Assembly: GCF_014502795.1 (NCBI RefSeq)
Contig: NZ_JACVHF010000001.1
Location: 124,001 to 188,000 of the forward strand
Reading direction: 5' to 3'
DNA: 64,000 nucleotides
From: Heliobacterium chlorum
GTDB lineage: Bacteria > Bacillota > Desulfitobacteriia > Heliobacteriales > Heliobacteriaceae
The position numbers were made by a program, and so were the translations under genes. Of this stretch, positions 1-7,737 are shown in pieces. How positions within the stretch are numbered: the stretch's first letter is position 1; every line of letters begins with the position of its first letter. The notes under the pieces are model-generated. The model saw only the letters and a program-made list of their open reading frames with translations, was not told the DNA's origin and searched no databases.

Positions 1-480
1 GGTGATCCCGACGAGTATGAACGATATCTCGATGCGCTGATCGATGAAGCCAAGGGATCTGCCAAGGAGGGCTCTCCGAAGGTAGAGCCTGTCCGGATCG
101 GATACATCGGAGTGCCGCCGATCACCACCGATCTCTATGCTTACATTGAGAGCATGGGTGGTCAGGTGGTCTTTAACGAAGTGCAACGGCAGTTTGCCAT
201 GCCTTTCCATGTGGACGACCTAGTCGAGCAATACCGGATGTATACCTATCCCTATTCGATTTTTGAACGCCTGAAAGACATCGAAGCGGAAGTGCAGCGC
301 CGAAATATCCAAGGGGTCATCCATTATACGCAGAGTTTCTGTTTTCGGCAGATTGAAGATATCATCATTCGGAAGCAGCTGCCCGTTCCTGTGCTTACCT
401 TGGAAGGCGATCGGCCTGGACCGTTGGACGCGCGAAGCCGTATGCGTGTCGATGCCTTTCTGGATATGCTTCAAGCATAG
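1..480 (+). CDS. 2-hydroxyacyl-CoA dehydratase / double-cubane-cluster-type protein, C-terminal part
   Basis: The reading frame is open from base 1, so the 5' end lies outside the window; 159 residues remain. The sequence resembles the C-terminal part of the HgdB/FldC/YjiM (2-hydroxyglutaryl-CoA dehydratase D) family, including a segment HYTQSFCFRQIED that carries a cysteine where the family binds its iron-sulfur cluster. Such proteins take very low-potential electrons from an ATP-driven activase and reduce or dehydrate difficult substrates. The activase gene follows 97 bases downstream, which supports the call. Whether a second dehydratase subunit lies upstream cannot be seen. If not, this is a single-subunit YjiM or double-cubane protein of unknown substrate. 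Confidence 0.8.
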   Translation, partial: GDPDEYERYLDALIDEAKGSAKEGSPKVEPVRIGYIGVPPITTDLYAYIESMGGQVVFNEVQRQFAMPFHVDDLVEQYRMYTYPYSIFERLKDIEAEVQRRNIQGVIHYTQSFCFRQIEDIIIRKQLPVPVLTLEGDRPGPLDARSRMRVDAFLDMLQA

Positions 481-577
481 TTAAGAAGCAGGATGATTTG
501 GATTTAAATAAACGGGACCAGGATTAAAAAAGAGTATTCGATTTGAAATACCTTGATGGAGGTAGGAAGAGCAACCT

Positions 578-1321
578 GTGAACATCGGTTTGGATCTCGG
601 AAGCCGCTATGTGAAAGCCCTATTCATGCAAGACGGACAAGTTGTTGACCATCGTTTGTATGACACGTTAAAGTTTTATCGTGAATACGGCCGCAAAGTA
701 AATGAAGAATTGCTCGTTGATTATGAGGCGCTGAACTGGCCTGAATTTGATCGGCTGGTTTCGACGGGCTACGGGCGCAATCTAGTCCAATTGGCAGGGG
801 GACAAGTCATTCCAGAACTGCGCGCTCACAGCCGAGGGGCTGTCCATCAAACAGGTCTCAGCGATTTTACCTTGCTCGATCTAGGCGGTCAGGACAGCAA
901 GGTGATCAAAATTCAGAAGGGCCGCATGGTCGACTTTCGGACAAATGATAAGTGCGCCGCCTCTTCCGGAAGATACCTGGAAAATATGGCGGAAGTTCTC
1001 GGGCTTAAAGTGCAGGATCTCGGCCATTGTCTAGAGAATCCAGTAGAGTTATCATCGACTTGTGCGGTTTTCGGAGAATCGGAACTGATCGGGAAGATTA
1101 TTGAAGGCCATCCGATCGAAGACCTGGCCGCCGGTGTCAATCGAACCATCGTAAAGCGGGTCGAACCCATGCTCCGGGAATTGTATAGCCCCACCATCGT
1201 CTTCACAGGCGGTGTCGCCCAAAACAAGGCCATCGGACAGATGATCCGGGATATCTTGCAGGTGGAAGTGATCGTCCCGGCCAATCCCCAATTAAACGGG
1301 GCCATAGGCTGTTGTGTGTGA
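578..1321 (+). CDS. CoA-substrate-specific enzyme activase (HgdC/BadF/YjiL family ATPase)
   Basis: This is a 247-residue ASKHA-fold ATPase that feeds ATP-activated electrons to the adjacent dehydratase-type protein. The phosphate-1 motif is GLDLGSRYVKAL (residues 4-15), phosphate-2 is DLGGQDSK (101-108) and the adenosine motif is FTGGVAQNKAI near the C-terminus. Cys126 (DKCAASSGRY) and Cys162 (STCAVFGESE) match the two cysteines per monomer that hold one [4Fe-4S] cluster across the homodimer in the Acidaminococcus activator. The start is GTG, chosen because GGAGG lies upstream at a suitable distance. The length is close to the usual 255-270 residues. Confidence 0.9.
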   Translation: MNIGLDLGSRYVKALFMQDGQVVDHRLYDTLKFYREYGRKVNEELLVDYEALNWPEFDRLVSTGYGRNLVQLAGGQVIPELRAHSRGAVHQTGLSDFTLLDLGGQDSKVIKIQKGRMVDFRTNDKCAASSGRYLENMAEVLGLKVQDLGHCLENPVELSSTCAVFGESELIGKIIEGHPIEDLAAGVNRTIVKRVEPMLRELYSPTIVFTGGVAQNKAIGQMIRDILQVEVIVPANPQLNGAIGCCV

Positions 1322-1342
1322 AAAATTTCACCCGTTGATTTT

Positions 1343-1376
1343 GAAGTCCCTGTCCGATTGACGGATAGGCGGCTTC
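1343..1376 (+). other. Imperfect hairpin between activase and fumarase genes
   Basis: CCTGTCCG pairs with CGGATAGG and the flanking GAAG pairs with CTTC. No uridine run follows; an A/T-only tract (ataaataaatatataaat) comes next. It could be a weak terminator or a 3'-end stabiliser for the activase mRNA. The AT tract may contain the fumarase promoter, but no clear -35/-10 pair is visible. Confidence 0.35.
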
Positions 1377-1423
1377 ATAAATAAATATATAAATATAAAC
1401 GGACAAGTAAGGAGGAGCCTGGA

Positions 1424-2263
1424 TTGCGTACCATCACTTTTGAACAAGTAGCTTCTGCGGTGGAGGAACTCTGCATCAAGGCCAACACCAACATCGGAGC
1501 CGACGTGACTGCTGCGCTCGAAAAAGCGAAAGCGACGGAAGAGTCCCCCCTGGGAAAAAGCATCTTAGGTCACATCCTGGACAACAACGAAATCGCACGG
1601 AATGAACTGGTGCCCATCTGCCAAGATACGGGCATGGCTGTCGTTTTTGTGACGATTGGACAAGATGTTCACGTTGACGGTGGTCTGACCGACGCCATCA
1701 ACGAAGGCGTTCGCCGCGGTTATGAAAAAGGATACCTGCGCAAGTCTGTCGTCAAAGACCCTCTTGAGCGGGTCAACACGGGCGACAATACCCCTGCCGT
1801 CATTCATTATGATATCGTTCCCGGAGACAAGCTGCACATCATGGTAGCTCCCAAAGGTTTTGGCAGCGAAAACATGAGCCAGTTGAAGATGTTCAAACCG
1901 GCCGACGGCGTCGAAGCTGTCAAAAAGTTTGTCATTGAAGCGGTCGAAAAAGCCGGCCCGAACCCCTGCCCGCCCATTGTCGTTGGCGTCGGTATCGGCG
2001 GCACCATGGAAAAATGTGCCTTTCTCGCTAAGAAAGCCCTGCTCCGCCACATCGGCCATCGCAATGAAAAAGCGCATCTCGCCGCCCTCGAAGAAGAACT
2101 GCTGGAAAAGATCAACAACCTCGGTATTGGGCCCCAAGGTCTCGGCGGTCGCACGACGGCACTCACCGTCAACATCGAATCGTACCCGACACACATCGCC
2201 GGTCTGCCTTGCGCCGTCAACATCAACTGCCATGTGGCCCGTCATACCGAGATTGAACTGTAA
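1424..2263 (+). CDS. fumA: Fumarate hydratase class I, alpha subunit
   Basis: This 279-residue protein is the N-terminal catalytic half of the oxygen-sensitive iron-sulfur fumarase (TtdA/FumA-alpha family), which interconverts fumarate and malate in the cytoplasm. Candidate cluster ligands are Cys66 in the signature PICQDTG, the cysteine in GGTMEKC, and the cysteine in INCHVARH near the C-terminus; together they hold the labile [4Fe-4S] cluster that binds substrate. The start is TTG behind AAGGAGGAG. The beta subunit begins 31 bases after the stop, so the two form one operon. Tartrate dehydratase has the same architecture and cannot be strictly excluded, but fumarase is the usual role in clostridia. 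Confidence 0.92.
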   Translation: MRTITFEQVASAVEELCIKANTNIGADVTAALEKAKATEESPLGKSILGHILDNNEIARNELVPICQDTGMAVVFVTIGQDVHVDGGLTDAINEGVRRGYEKGYLRKSVVKDPLERVNTGDNTPAVIHYDIVPGDKLHIMVAPKGFGSENMSQLKMFKPADGVEAVKKFVIEAVEKAGPNPCPPIVVGVGIGGTMEKCAFLAKKALLRHIGHRNEKAHLAALEEELLEKINNLGIGPQGLGGRTTALTVNIESYPTHIAGLPCAVNINCHVARHTEIEL

Positions 2264-2294
2264 TCCGGCATAAGAGGGAAGGAGAGTTGGAAAT

Positions 2295-2855
2295 ATGAAT
2301 GCTGTACGCTTAACCACCCCGTTGACTCAGGAAGCCCTGCGCAAACTGAAAGCCGGAGATACGGTTTTCATCAGCGGCACCATCTACACCGGTCGTGACG
2401 CCGCCCACAAACGGATGGTCGAAGCACTTGACCGGGGAGAAGATTTACCGTTTAATGTAAAGGATGCGACGATCTACTTCGTGGGACCCTGTCCGGCGAA
2501 ACCGGGCCAAGTGATTGGTTCTGCCGGCCCCACTTCGTCGTACCGCATGGACTCCTACTCGCCCCGGCTCATCGAAAAAGGTCTCACCGGAATGATCGGC
2601 AAGGGCCTGCGCAATGCCGACGTGGTCAACGCCATGAAGGAACATGGCGCTGTATACTTCGTCGCCATCGGCGGCGCCGGCGCTTTGATGGCCCGATCCA
2701 TCAAGGCATCTAAAGTCATCGCCTATGATGATCTCGGAACGGAAGCCGTACGGGAACTGATCGTCGAAGATTTCCCGGTGATCGTCTGTATCGATGCCGA
2801 AGGCAACAATCTCTACGAACAAGGGCGTGCCCAATACCAGCGAGCCGGAGCCTAA
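2295..2855 (+). CDS. fumB: Fumarate hydratase class I, beta subunit
   Basis: This 186-residue protein corresponds to the C-terminal domain of class I fumarases (TtdB/FumA-beta family) and completes the active site with the alpha subunit. Diagnostic segments are GDTVFISGTIYTGRDAAHKR near the N-terminus, YFVGPCPAKPG, and PTSSYRMDSYSPRLIE followed by GMIGKG, typical of the substrate-binding part. The ATG start follows GGAAGGAGAG. In many bacteria the two halves are one polypeptide; the split form is common in clostridia and archaea. Confidence 0.92.
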   Translation: MNAVRLTTPLTQEALRKLKAGDTVFISGTIYTGRDAAHKRMVEALDRGEDLPFNVKDATIYFVGPCPAKPGQVIGSAGPTSSYRMDSYSPRLIEKGLTGMIGKGLRNADVVNAMKEHGAVYFVAIGGAGALMARSIKASKVIAYDDLGTEAVRELIVEDFPVIVCIDAEGNNLYEQGRAQYQRAGA

Positions 2856-2913
2856 AGACTCTTTCCGCTGGCTATAGGCGTCTGCCTGCTCGCCCGTGGA
2901 AGGAGGAACGATT

Positions 2914-3645
2914 ATGGTTCGCAAGGACGGTCGTGCCCCGGACCAGATTCGAAGCGTTCAGATAGAACGAAATTATCTCATTCATCCAGAAGGTTCTGTG
3001 TTGATCACTATGGGCAATACCAAGGTGATCTGCACGGCTACGGTGGAAGAGAAAGTACCGCCCTTTCAAAAAGGACAAGGAAAAGGCTGGGTCACTGCCG
3101 AGTACGGCATGCTTCCCCGTGCCACAGGCACCCGAACCCAGCGCGAAGCGACGAAGGGCAAGACGACGGGCCGTACCATGGAGATTCAGCGTCTCATCGG
3201 CAGAGCCTTGCGGTCTGTTGTCGATATGCAAGCTCTGGGAGAACGGACCATCTGGATCGACTGTGATGTGATTCAAGCCGACGGTGGAACCCGGACCGCT
3301 TCCATCACTGGAGCCTTTGTGGCCCTGAAAGATGCCTGTGATAAACTTCGACAAGCCGGTTCTATCAAAAAAGATCCTGTTCGAGAACAACTGGCTGCCA
3401 TCAGTGTGGGCAAAGTGGGAGACCAGGTGGTCTTGGACCTTTGCTATGACGAAGATTCTCAGGCGGAAGTGGACATGAACGTGGTGATGACATCGAGCGG
3501 CAAGTTCGTCGAACTGCAGGGAACTGCCGAAGGCACCCCCTTCAGCCGCGAAGAGATGGATCAAATGCTTGTCTACGCGGAAAAGGGAATCCGTGATCTC
3601 ATGCAGGCCCAACTGGGAGCGTTGGATCAACGCGAAAAAAGATAA
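2914..3645 (+). CDS. rph: Ribonuclease PH
   Basis: This 243-residue phosphorolytic 3'-5' exoribonuclease trims tRNA 3' ends using inorganic phosphate. The N-terminus [13 protein letters not shown] and the segment [17 protein letters not shown] are hallmark RNase PH sequences; the latter includes the phosphate-binding arginine. Conserved acidic residues in [18 protein letters not shown] follow. An in-frame GTG 18 bases upstream would place the ribosome binding site (GGAAGGAGG) inside the gene, so the ATG at 2914 is preferred. It sits close to the XTP/dITP pyrophosphatase gene, a common rph-rdgB pairing in Firmicutes, although here 295 bases with hairpins separate them. Confidence 0.95.
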   Translation: MVRKDGRAPDQIRSVQIERNYLIHPEGSVLITMGNTKVICTATVEEKVPPFQKGQGKGWVTAEYGMLPRATGTRTQREATKGKTTGRTMEIQRLIGRALRSVVDMQALGERTIWIDCDVIQADGGTRTASITGAFVALKDACDKLRQAGSIKKDPVREQLAAISVGKVGDQVVLDLCYDEDSQAEVDMNVVMTSSGKFVELQGTAEGTPFSREEMDQMLVYAEKGIRDLMQAQLGALDQREKR

Positions 3646-3701
3646 GCTTTATCCGAACCTGTTCTGTGACCTATGACATGAAGGTTACATTGTGGTAAAT
3701 C

Positions 3702-3739
3702 GGGGTGTAATGACTCCGCTCGCTTCGTCATTACACCCC
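3702..3739 (+). repeat. Perfect 12-bp hairpin in the rph-rdgB gap
   Basis: GGGGTGTAATGA at 3702-3713 is the exact reverse complement of 3728-3739, with a C/T-rich loop of 14 bases. The bases after it (gattttactt) give only a weak uridine tract. It may be a first, inefficient terminator for rph; a better terminator follows at 3811. Confidence 0.55.
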
Positions 3740-3810
3740 AGATTTTACTTGCAGGTTCATAACTCCTGTTTGTATAAGAATGAAACGAAAATCGAGATCC
3801 ATACTATGCA

Positions 3811-3835
3811 AAGAGCCGGAATGCGGCTCTTTTTC
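3811..3835 (+). terminator. Rho-independent terminator downstream of rph
   Basis: AAGAGCCG pairs with CGGCTCTT around a short loop, and a run of five T follows. It separates rph from the pyrophosphatase gene. Confidence 0.75.
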
Positions 3836-3940
3836 TCATGAAATCAATTCATCCCTGCTTGACAAGACCTTCCTTTGGGTCGTAGGATTATTTCGAAAAA
3901 ACAAAAAAGGATAAACATACGGCGTAAGGGGGAAAGCCTC

Positions 3941-4582
3941 ATGTATCAAATTATCCTGGCCACCCACAATATGGGGAAAGTTCGTGAATTTGAGGCCATG
4001 ACCGGTGATCAAAGCTCGTCCTTTCCGATCCAGTGGCTGACCTTGCGTGACTTCCCCCACATCACAGAACTGATAGAAAACGGTGAGACCTTCCGCGACA
4101 ATGCCATGATGAAAGCGGAACAGGTGGCTCGAGCTACAGGCATTCCGGCTATGGCTGATGATTCCGGTTTGGTCGTAGATGCCTTGAATGGCGCACCGGG
4201 TGTATATTCGGCACGCTATGCTGGTGAATCGAAGGACTCCCAGCGAAATAACGAAAAACTTCTCTTGGAACTGGCAAATGTACCTCCGGAAAAACGGACG
4301 GCCCGTTTTGTCTGCGTGCTCGCTTTAGCCCTGCCGGACGGACAGAAGTTTTTTTCGGAAGGGGTCTGTCAAGGTGTCATCACTGCTGAACCGAAAGGCG
4401 AAGGCGGTTTCGGCTATGATCCTCTCTTTTACTTACCGGCATATGATAAGACCTTTGCCGAGCTACCGGCAGAGATCAAGAATAAAATCAGTCACCGAGC
4501 CTCGGCGATGGAAAAGATGTTCTTCCTGCTCAGGGTATTGCTTTTTCCGGAACCGGAACCGATTTACCGGCCGAACTTATAA
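3941..4582 (+). CDS. rdgB: XTP/dITP diphosphatase (non-canonical purine NTP pyrophosphatase)
   Basis: This 213-residue HAM1/RdgB-family enzyme hydrolyses XTP, dITP and ITP to monophosphates, keeping damaged purines out of DNA and RNA. Family motifs are THNMGKVREFE at the N-terminus, DDSGLVVDAL, GVYSARYAGE, GFGYDPLFYLP and the C-terminal KNKISHRASAM. The ATG at 3941 is preferred over an upstream in-frame start because AAGGGGGA lies at the right distance and translation then begins MYQIILATHN, as in homologues. The last 20 residues (after SHRASAMEKM) do not look like the usual short amphipathic end and could reflect a late frameshift or natural divergence. Confidence 0.93.
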   Translation: MYQIILATHNMGKVREFEAMTGDQSSSFPIQWLTLRDFPHITELIENGETFRDNAMMKAEQVARATGIPAMADDSGLVVDALNGAPGVYSARYAGESKDSQRNNEKLLLELANVPPEKRTARFVCVLALALPDGQKFFSEGVCQGVITAEPKGEGGFGYDPLFYLPAYDKTFAELPAEIKNKISHRASAMEKMFFLLRVLLFPEPEPIYRPNL

Positions 4583-4594
4583 ATAAGTATAACG

Positions 4595-4627
4595 ATCCCG
4601 TCACGAGATGAGTGACGGGATTTTTTG
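4595..4627 (+). terminator. Rho-independent terminator after rdgB
   Basis: ATCCCGTCAC (4595-4604) pairs with GTGACGGGAT (4612-4621), followed by a T run. It ends the rdgB transcript. Confidence 0.9.
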
Positions 4628-4703
4628 CGCCCTAATAATGGAAACATTTTACATTTAGAAGACATAAGATAAATTATCCTGAGAGGAAGGGAGGTCATGA
4701 AAG

Positions 4704-4988
4704 ATGTCGAGAGCCAGATTTCCCGTTACCGCAGCTTCTACTTCCATGTGCACCGGCGGAGTTCGCCCACCAGCGAGCGCCTGCCCTCAGCTTCCCGGTA
4801 CATTGCTGAGAATCTTTATCCCCCCTGGTGCAGTGATCAACTTACTCAACTTGCTTGAAGTCAGTTCTCCTGCCGGGATATGCTTAATTGTACGAATTCC
4901 TCTATTAGGCGGCAGTGGCAGCACAAGCGCCCTTTCGAGCCTGATTCAACAGGTTCAACAATGTGGCGGGACTGTACAGTTTCAATAA
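4704..4988 (+). CDS. Hypothetical protein, 94 residues
   Basis: The product is not recognised. The ATG follows GGGAGGTCATGAAAG. It has a Ser/Pro/Cys-containing N-terminal third, a hydrophobic middle rich in Leu and Ile (around residues 32-68), and a Gly/Ser then Gln-rich end (LIQQVQQCGGTVQFQ). It is flanked by a terminator upstream and a strong hairpin downstream, so it is an isolated transcription unit. A second ATG at 4697 opens a different frame of 54 codons with the same ribosome binding site; this frame is favoured only by length. Confidence that it is a real gene is moderate. Confidence 0.5.
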   Translation: MSRARFPVTAASTSMCTGGVRPPASACPQLPGTLLRIFIPPGAVINLLNLLEVSSPAGICLIVRIPLLGGSGSTSALSSLIQQVQQCGGTVQFQ

Positions 4989-4996
4989 GAAGTAAG

Positions 4997-5030
4997 AAAT
5001 GAGACGGTTCGTATCGAATCGTCTCATTTC
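4997..5030 (+). terminator. Long hairpin after the 94-residue gene
   Basis: GAAATGAGACGGTTCG pairs with CGAATCGTCTCATTTC over 16 bp with one G-T pair. The uridine content comes from the stem end (tttctcgtatcct). It is probably the terminator of the preceding small gene. Confidence 0.6.
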
Positions 5031-5048
5031 TCGTATCCTATTAGAAGT

Positions 5049-5093
5049 AAGCTTGATGTGACTAAGCTTAATGTGGTTAAGCTCGATGTAAAA
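5049..5093 (+). repeat. Three tandem 15-base repeats
   Basis: Three consecutive 15-base units begin AAGCTTGATGTG, AAGCTTAATGTG and AAGCTCGATGTA. They lie between a terminator and the tRNA promoter and do not encode an evident protein. Confidence 0.7.
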
Positions 5094-5121
5094 ACTGGAT
5101 AATATTTTTGATGATTTTTTC

Positions 5122-5150
5122 TTGACGAGTGGTCGATAATATGATTAAAT
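5122..5150 (+). promoter_or_regulatory. Sigma-A-type promoter for the tRNA cluster
   Basis: TTGACG (5122-5127), a 17-base spacer and TTAAAT (5145-5150) lie 48 bases before the first tRNA. The -35 box is 5 of 6 and the -10 box 4 of 6 to consensus. Confidence 0.6.
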
Positions 5151-5197
5151 TTACAGGCGTCGGCATACGGAAGTTATGCGACGAAAGAAATAAATCT

Positions 5198-5274
<77 letters not shown>

Positions 5275-5281
5275 CATCTGT

Positions 5282-5356
5282 TGGGGTGTAGCCAAGCGGT
5301 AAGGCAGCGGACTTTGACTCCGCCATTCGTTGGTTCGAATCCAGCCTCCCCAGCCA
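5282..5356 (+). tRNA. tRNA-Gln (anticodon TTG)
   Basis: Acceptor TGGGGTG faces CTCCCCA with encoded GCCA. The anticodon loop CTTTGAC gives TTG, and the T-arm is GTTGG-TTCGAAT-CCAGC. Position 6 of the acceptor stem is T opposite T, a mismatch; a Watson-Crick stem would need A. It lies seven bases after the tRNA-Arg. Confidence 0.93.
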
Positions 5357-5424
5357 TGACTTACTTGACAAATTTGCCTTCTTCGAGTATCATTCTAAGG
5401 TGTGAGAAATTCATCGGAAACGCT

Positions 5425-5507
5425 GCGGGAGTGGCGGAATTGGTAGACGCACTGGATTTAGGTTCCAGCGGGCAACCGTGGGGGTTCGAGTCCCTTCTCC
5501 CGCACCA
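5425..5507 (+). tRNA. tRNA-Leu (anticodon TAG)
   Basis: Acceptor GCGGGAG pairs with CTCCCGC, with ACCA encoded. The anticodon stem CTGGA/TCCAG encloses loop TTTAGGT (anticodon TAG), and the long class II variable arm is present. It is the third tRNA of the cluster. Confidence 0.95.
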
Positions 5508-5534
5508 TGTTTTTTGGCAGAGTGGCTAAGATAC

Positions 5535-5568
5535 AACCTCGGTGAGCAGTCGCCGAGGTTTTCATTTT
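5535..5568 (+). terminator. Terminator of the tRNA cluster
   Basis: AACCTCGG (5535-5542) pairs with CCGAGGTT (5553-5560), followed by TTCATTTT. Confidence 0.8.
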
Positions 5569-5761
5569 AGAATTCTTTCGCGGAAGGAGAATGAAACTCG
5601 GAAATCTGGCAAAAATAAGAAGGCTTAAGATTGGATCCCCTGCACAAGCAGGAAATGTGAATTTGCCGTAGAATAACTATCTTATGCTTTTTAATTATAG
5701 GGTTATACTGAAGTAGTGAATACGATTTCATTACGATATACAAGATGAGAGGGGTACATAG

Positions 5762-7060
5762 GTGAAAGCGACGGTCGAAAAAATAGACAAGAATCAAGTG
5801 GTACTGCATATCGAAGTAGAAGCCGAAAAACTTGAGAAAGCCATTGAAAAAGCCTATAAAAAATTGGTAGGTAAAATCAACATCCCTGGTTTCCGGAAAG
5901 GTAAAACTCCCCGGAAGATCATCGAAGCTCGCTTTGGCAAAGAAGTCTTCTATGAAGACGCTCTGGAATTCGTCGTTCCTGAAGCTTATGCGGAAGCTAT
6001 CGCGGAAAACAACGTCGATCCGGTCGATCAACCGGAAATTGATGTCCAGAAAATTGAACAAGGTCAACCGCTGGTCTTCAAGGCCACGGTCACCGTTAAG
6101 CCCGAAGTTCAATTGGGCGAATATAAAGGTGTAGAAGTCGAAAACAAACCAGTCACTGTGACGGACGAAGACGTGCAGCGTCAACTGGAAACCATGCAAA
6201 AACGGCATGCCCGTTTAATCATTGTCGGTGAAGAAGGGGAAGCCCAAATGGGCGACACCGTCACCATCGACTTTGAAGGATTCAAAGATGAAGTTCCTTT
6301 CGAAGGCGGAAAAGGTGAAGATTATCCCCTGGAGCTGGGCAGCAACACCTTCATCCCCGGTTTTGAAGAAGCCCTCGTCGGCGCCAAAGTCGGCGAAAAT
6401 CGCGACTTGAACATTACCTTCCCTGCCGAATATCATGTAAAAACCCTGGCTGGCCAACCGGCTGTCTTCAAAACTGTTGTCAAGGAAATCAAGCGTAAAG
6501 AATACGCTACCATTGACGATGAGTTCGCTAAAGACGTCAGCGACTTTGACAGCCTCGACGAACTGAAGGCAGACATTCGAAAGAACCTGCAAGAATCTGC
6601 AGAAAAAGCCGGTGAACAGGCGAAACAAAACGCCGTACTCGATAAAGTCGTAGCCAATGCGGAACTGGATGTTCCCCAAGTCATGGTTGACAAACGAGTC
6701 GAGCAACTGCTCGAAGACTACGGTCAACGCCTCCAATACCAAGGTCTCTCCTTAGATCAATTTATCGAGATGACCGGCCAGTCGAAAGACGACCTGAAAG
6801 CCCAATTTGTGCCGGAAGGCCTGAAATCGGTTAAGCAAGAGCTCGTGCTGGAAGCGATTGCGAAAGCAGAAGCCTTGGCTGTGACCGAAGAAGAAGTAAA
6901 CAAAGAAATCGAAACCATGGCGAACAATTATAAACAACCGGCAGCAACGATCAAAAAAATGTTGCTGTCCCGTGGTCAAATTGACAACTTGAAGCAAAGC
7001 ATTCTTCTGGATAAGACGGTCAAGTTCCTCATAGAAACTGCGAACTTCGTTGAAGCCTAA
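5762..7060 (+). CDS. tig: Trigger factor (ribosome-associated chaperone / peptidyl-prolyl isomerase)
   Basis: This 432-residue protein binds the ribosome exit tunnel and shields nascent chains. The N-terminal ribosome-binding domain holds the signature GFRKGKTPRKIIEARFG (around residues 43-60), whose FRK loop docks on ribosomal protein L23. An FKBP-type isomerase domain spans about 150-245 (GDTVTIDFEGFKD through FKTVVKEIKRKE). The helical C-terminal chaperone arms fill the rest. The GTG start follows GAGAGGGG, and length is typical. It heads the tig-clpP-clpX-lonB-lon-engB block. Confidence 0.97.
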   Translation: MKATVEKIDKNQVVLHIEVEAEKLEKAIEKAYKKLVGKINIPGFRKGKTPRKIIEARFGKEVFYEDALEFVVPEAYAEAIAENNVDPVDQPEIDVQKIEQGQPLVFKATVTVKPEVQLGEYKGVEVENKPVTVTDEDVQRQLETMQKRHARLIIVGEEGEAQMGDTVTIDFEGFKDEVPFEGGKGEDYPLELGSNTFIPGFEEALVGAKVGENRDLNITFPAEYHVKTLAGQPAVFKTVVKEIKRKEYATIDDEFAKDVSDFDSLDELKADIRKNLQESAEKAGEQAKQNAVLDKVVANAELDVPQVMVDKRVEQLLEDYGQRLQYQGLSLDQFIEMTGQSKDDLKAQFVPEGLKSVKQELVLEAIAKAEALAVTEEEVNKEIETMANNYKQPAATIKKMLLSRGQIDNLKQSILLDKTVKFLIETANFVEA

Positions 7061-7121
7061 TTGAAATAGAAGAACTTGACATCTTCCCCGGACATAGACT
7101 GTACCTGAGGAGGTTCCTGGG

Positions 7122-7718
7122 ATGAGTACTTTGGTTCCGATGGTCGTGGAACAAACCAACCGTGGGGAACGGGCCTACGATATTTACTCCAGGCTCTTAA
7201 AAGATCGTATCATAATTCTCGGCAGCCCAATTGACGACGTTGTGGCTAACTTGATTATCGCGCAACTGCTCTTTCTTGAAGCAGAAGATCCGGATAAAGA
7301 CATTCACCTGTATATCAACAGCCCGGGCGGTTCTATTACATCCGGGTTCGCCATATACGACACGATGCAACTGATCCGGTGTGATGTATCGACCATCTGC
7401 GTAGGTATGGCTGCGTCGATGGGCGCCTTTTTGCTGGCGGCCGGCGCCAAAGGAAAGCGCTTCGCGACACCAAACGCAGAGATTATGATTCATCAACCTC
7501 TCGGAGGGGTAAAAGGTCAGGCGACAGAGATCGAAATTCACGCTCGACATATTCTAAAGACACGGGACCACTTAAACAGGATCTTGGCTGCTCGTACGGG
7601 TCAACCTCTGGAACGGATTGAACGGGATACCGATCGTGATTACTTCATGTCTGCCGATGAATCAAAAGCTTATGGCATCATTGACGGGGTGATGGAATTC
7701 AAGCCGGCGAAGGTATGA
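7122..7718 (+). CDS. clpP: ATP-dependent Clp protease proteolytic subunit
   Basis: This 198-residue serine peptidase forms the double-heptamer chamber that degrades proteins unfolded by ClpX. The catalytic triad is Ser99 (GMAASMGA), His124 (IMIHQPLGG) and Asp173 (DTDRDYF), in the register of Bacillus subtilis ClpP plus one. The handle motif [19 protein letters not shown] is intact. The ATG follows GAGGAGG. clpX begins 19 bases after the stop, so the two are co-transcribed and matched in dosage. Confidence 0.98.
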   Translation: MSTLVPMVVEQTNRGERAYDIYSRLLKDRIIILGSPIDDVVANLIIAQLLFLEAEDPDKDIHLYINSPGGSITSGFAIYDTMQLIRCDVSTICVGMAASMGAFLLAAGAKGKRFATPNAEIMIHQPLGGVKGQATEIEIHARHILKTRDHLNRILAARTGQPLERIERDTDRDYFMSADESKAYGIIDGVMEFKPAKV

Positions 7719-7737
7719 GCAGCAGAGAGGGGAGGTT

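Noticed and set aside
1565-2317. Long minus-strand open frame opposite fumarase alpha
   Set aside because: It is a composition shadow of a recognised gene and has no family signature.
4697-4861. Alternative 54-codon frame sharing the ribosome binding site of the 94-residue gene
   Set aside because: It is shorter and ends far from the hairpin, so the longer frame is preferred, though neither is certain.
5049-5093. CRISPR array
   Set aside because: Only three contiguous 15-base units without spacers, and no cas genes anywhere in the window.
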